Below are positions 61,934 to 64,000 of a stretch of 64,000 nucleotides of DNA, one piece after another (position 1 is the first letter of the stretch; every line of letters begins with the position of its first letter). The notes beneath the pieces are model-generated. The model saw only the letters and a program-made list of their open reading frames with translations. It was not told where the DNA came from and did not search any database. A program made the position numbers and the translations under genes. Source of the stretch: Melanopsichium pennsylvanicum (Eukaryota; Basidiomycota; Ustilaginomycetes; Ustilaginales); contig OAPG01000015.1 in assembly GCA_900208305.1 (NCBI GenBank), positions 510,001-574,000 on the forward strand, in the 5' to 3' direction.

Positions 61934-63553
61934 CTAGAGCCACAGACGACGCTTCAAGCCTTCGATGAGTGATCCGAACAGAGGCATCATTGCTTTTGCT
62001 TCTTCGAGGCTGTGACGGCCACAAATAGAATCAAATGTAGGGGGCAGAGAGAGTTGCCATGTGTCAGTCACGGTGTCAAAAAGCCACATCATGGTAGCGA
62101 TCAGTCGAGCACGTACCTCTGGATAGTCTTGTGTGTGACGAATGGCTTCTCTTCGTCCTCGTTGTCGGGATCAAAGGCACCAGCGTCAATGCAGCATTCA
62201 CGCAGCATGCCCACGATCATCGCGACCTTCTTCTTTGATGACACAATGCCTCCTTCGCCATCGTCTTCTCCAATATCGAGCTCATCTCTGCTGTCACTTG
62301 AGCGTTTGTCGCCTTGCTGAGAGTCTGATCGGTCGCCTATGACGGTGTGGTGCAAGTGGCGCGAGCGAGGTGCGGATTTGGCATCGCTCTTTGCGTCCTC
62401 GAGTTCGTCGGAAATGGCGCGGAAGGCAAAGATCCGCAGCACAGACCCGGAGGAATGGGCGTCAGTGGCAGTGGCGGCAGCGCCAGAGGTGGTGGTCATG
62501 TTCTTGATCGATGCGGTCGTATTGCTGCGCGAAACGGAGTTTAGATACGTCACAACGATCCCCCAATAATCGTCTGGATGCGAAGACTCGTGTGGTGAGA
62601 TGACGTATAGTCCTGGCCACACCAACGAGGGCAATGGATTAGATCGAAAAAACCAAAAAGTCAGCATCTTACTTGCACATTCTATCGAAATCGCGGATCT
62701 TTCTCTGGTTCGCGACGTACCCTTTTGTATACCAATGATGTCCCCCACGAGCACCTTTGTGAATGCGTTGAGCATTTCGCTACCAAAGTCGTAGCTGCAG
62801 ACATACAGCGCCTTGGCCGTCAGAATTGCGACCTTCTCTTCGAGCTTCAGCGCTTGAACCGTGTTTGTTTGCAGAGGCGAACAGAGCGTCCAGCCGCCGA
62901 TGACAGGCTCGGATGCTGGCACAGCTTCGCGGCGGCAGCTTTCAATGGCTGAGGAGCGCACTCGAGCTAGTCGGATGGATTCGGACGGATCGCGACTGCT
63001 GAGATCATCGTAGTATCGCTCGAGACCTTGTAACCCGATCGAACCATATGTGAAGTCGATGATGGTCTGGCGGAAGAAGTCGGTCACGGCGCCTTGGACC
63101 ATCCTGTAGACCGAGTTGGTTGCATCATCTGTCATGCAAAAGGAAAGGGCGTTGCGTTGATGGTTAGTCAAGTACACGGTCCTCCGACCGACTTCTTCAC
63201 GCAACCATGTACTTACTGATCATACCCAGGAAGCTTCTCTTTCCAGTTCTAGTAAAGTCAACTTTGAGCGCATCCGTGTTGGAGTAGCAATGCGAGATTG
63301 CATTTGCGTTGTTGGCCCAGATGTCATTGAAAGCGTCATCGAGCTCTTTCTCTGTGAGCACAAACCGAGCTGGCGTAATGCTGCTGTCCTTCGACGAGAC
63401 GCTTGTGTCATCTGTCGATTCAGCATGCTCGCCACGAGGCCGCGCTGCCCTGGGAGGGGCCACTGCAGAGGCTATCGTTTCTTCGGTGGTCGCTAACGGC
63501 GACGTATCTGCAGACGCCATCCTTTTCAAGAAGTCTCGAGTGATGTCGAACAA
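61934..63553 (-). pseudogene. Sac2/INPP5F-like phosphatase, 3' half of the split gene, inverted
   Basis: Exons 63553-63217, 63128-62721, 62612-62117 and 62009-61934; introns are GT-AG and phases close (introns 88, 108 and 107 nt). It begins in a variable insert, then gives the C-terminal SAC motif FNDIWANNANAISHCYSN and DFTRTGKRSFLGMI. The first splice continues NDATNSVYRMVQG. The hSac2 domain follows (DIIGIQKG spliced to LYVISPHESS). The end is SLEEAKAMMPLFGSLIEGLK, then RRLWL and TAG. It picks up where the plus-strand half leaves off. An in-frame ATG exists at 63520, but a TAA lies a short way upstream of 63553, so it has no normal 5' end. Confidence 0.78.
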
Positions 63554-63709
63554 GTGGGTTTTGTCACAGATGTGGCTGGATTACAGCGAAGGAGTCTTTC
63601 GTGGCCAAGACCGCTACTTTCGCAAAGTGTGTCATGCACGATACACCTTGTGCTCCTTTGGCTTGATGGTCGATGTTTGGATCACAGAGGCGCGTGCGAC
63701 AATTGATCT

Positions 63710-63828
63710 AATGGAGCGGTTTCGGTGCACCTCCATCGCGATAATTCGAGTTGTCTCGATGGGTTTTGATGCAGACGCGGATAAGTAAAGTCATCGCGAT
63801 GGAGAGCCCATTGCATCACAACGTTGTC
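63710..63828 (-). repeat. Inverted repeat, right arm, flanking the SAC locus
   Basis: Partner of 58833-58951. Its outer end is 34 bp from the first TTAGGG. Many of the differences from the left arm are C/T or G/A transitions. Confidence 0.75.
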
Positions 63829-63862
63829 TGAATGAATTCTCAAAAATAGGGAGGTTCCAAGA

Positions 63863-64000
63863 TTAGGGTTAGGGTTAGGGTTAGGGTTAGGGTTAGGGTT
63901 AGGGTTAGGGTTAGGGTTAGGGTTAGGGTTAGGGTTAGGGTTAGGGTTAGGGTTAGGGTTAGGGTTAGGGTTAGGGTTAGGGTTAGGGTTAGGGTTAGGG
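63863..64000 (+). repeat. Telomere, (TTAGGG)23
   Basis: 138 nt of 23 perfect TTAGGG units to the last base, G-rich strand running 5' to 3' toward the end. It marks the right end of the window as a chromosome terminus. Confidence 0.97.

Noticed and set aside
61685..61972. Plus-strand frame reading like a continuation of the SAC gene
   Set aside because: Its sequence is the complement of the inverted 3' half's last exon and 3' UTR; no SAC or hSac2 motif is present in this frame.

Overview
The window is the right-hand end of a chromosome from a smut-type basidiomycete (Ustilaginomycotina, probably Ustilaginales; species not determinable from the sequence alone). The evidence is intron-poor conserved fungal genes, short GT-AG introns with CTAAC/CTGAC-like branch sites, fungal-type protein families, and 23 perfect TTAGGG repeats at 63863-64000 running to the last base.

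Positions 1-39760 are ordinary single-copy chromosome arm. In order: eIF3a (-, runs off the left edge), CUS1/SF3B2 (+), YVH1/DUSP12 phosphatase (-), a seven-exon DHA1-type MFS transporter (-), ATP18 (+, two exons), a long-chain acyl-CoA synthetase (+), a carboxymuconolactone-decarboxylase-family protein (+), an AA10-type lytic polysaccharide monooxygenase (+), an unusual RRP17-NOP8 composite ribosome-biogenesis protein (-), a JmjN/JmjC histone demethylase (-), a SWA2/auxilin-like clathrin-uncoating protein (+), a POM33/TMEM33 membrane protein (-) and a GTPBP1/2-like protein that stops where its GTPase domain should begin (+). They are unrelated housekeeping and accessory genes, not a pathway cluster.

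Positions 39761-58832 are a subtelomeric transposon graveyard. Two CpG-poor blocks (39761-40373 and 56351-58832) enclose a CpG-rich mosaic. The mosaic holds three 3'-end fragments of one LTR-retrotransposon family (LTRs at 40374-41385, 49395-50407 and 55322-56350), each with an antisense cysteine-motif gene; a 6.5-kb tyrosine-recombinase retrotransposon with split direct repeats (42887-49394); and the 3' end of a chromodomain Ty3/gypsy element (51234-54087). The Ty3 fragment carries its own intact, four-exon antisense gene with perfect Zn2Cys6 cysteine spacing. In both LTR families the extra gene lies antisense between pol and the polypurine tract, with a TATA-like box about 60 nt before its ATG. 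This shared architecture is the most interesting system in the window.

Positions 58833-63862 hold a Sac2/INPP5F-like phosphoinositide phosphatase gene broken in two. The 5' half (with the CX5R catalytic loop) is on +, and the 3' half (rest of the SAC domain plus hSac2 domain) is inverted on -. The locus is bracketed by 119-bp inverted repeats, the right one ending 34 bp from the telomere array.
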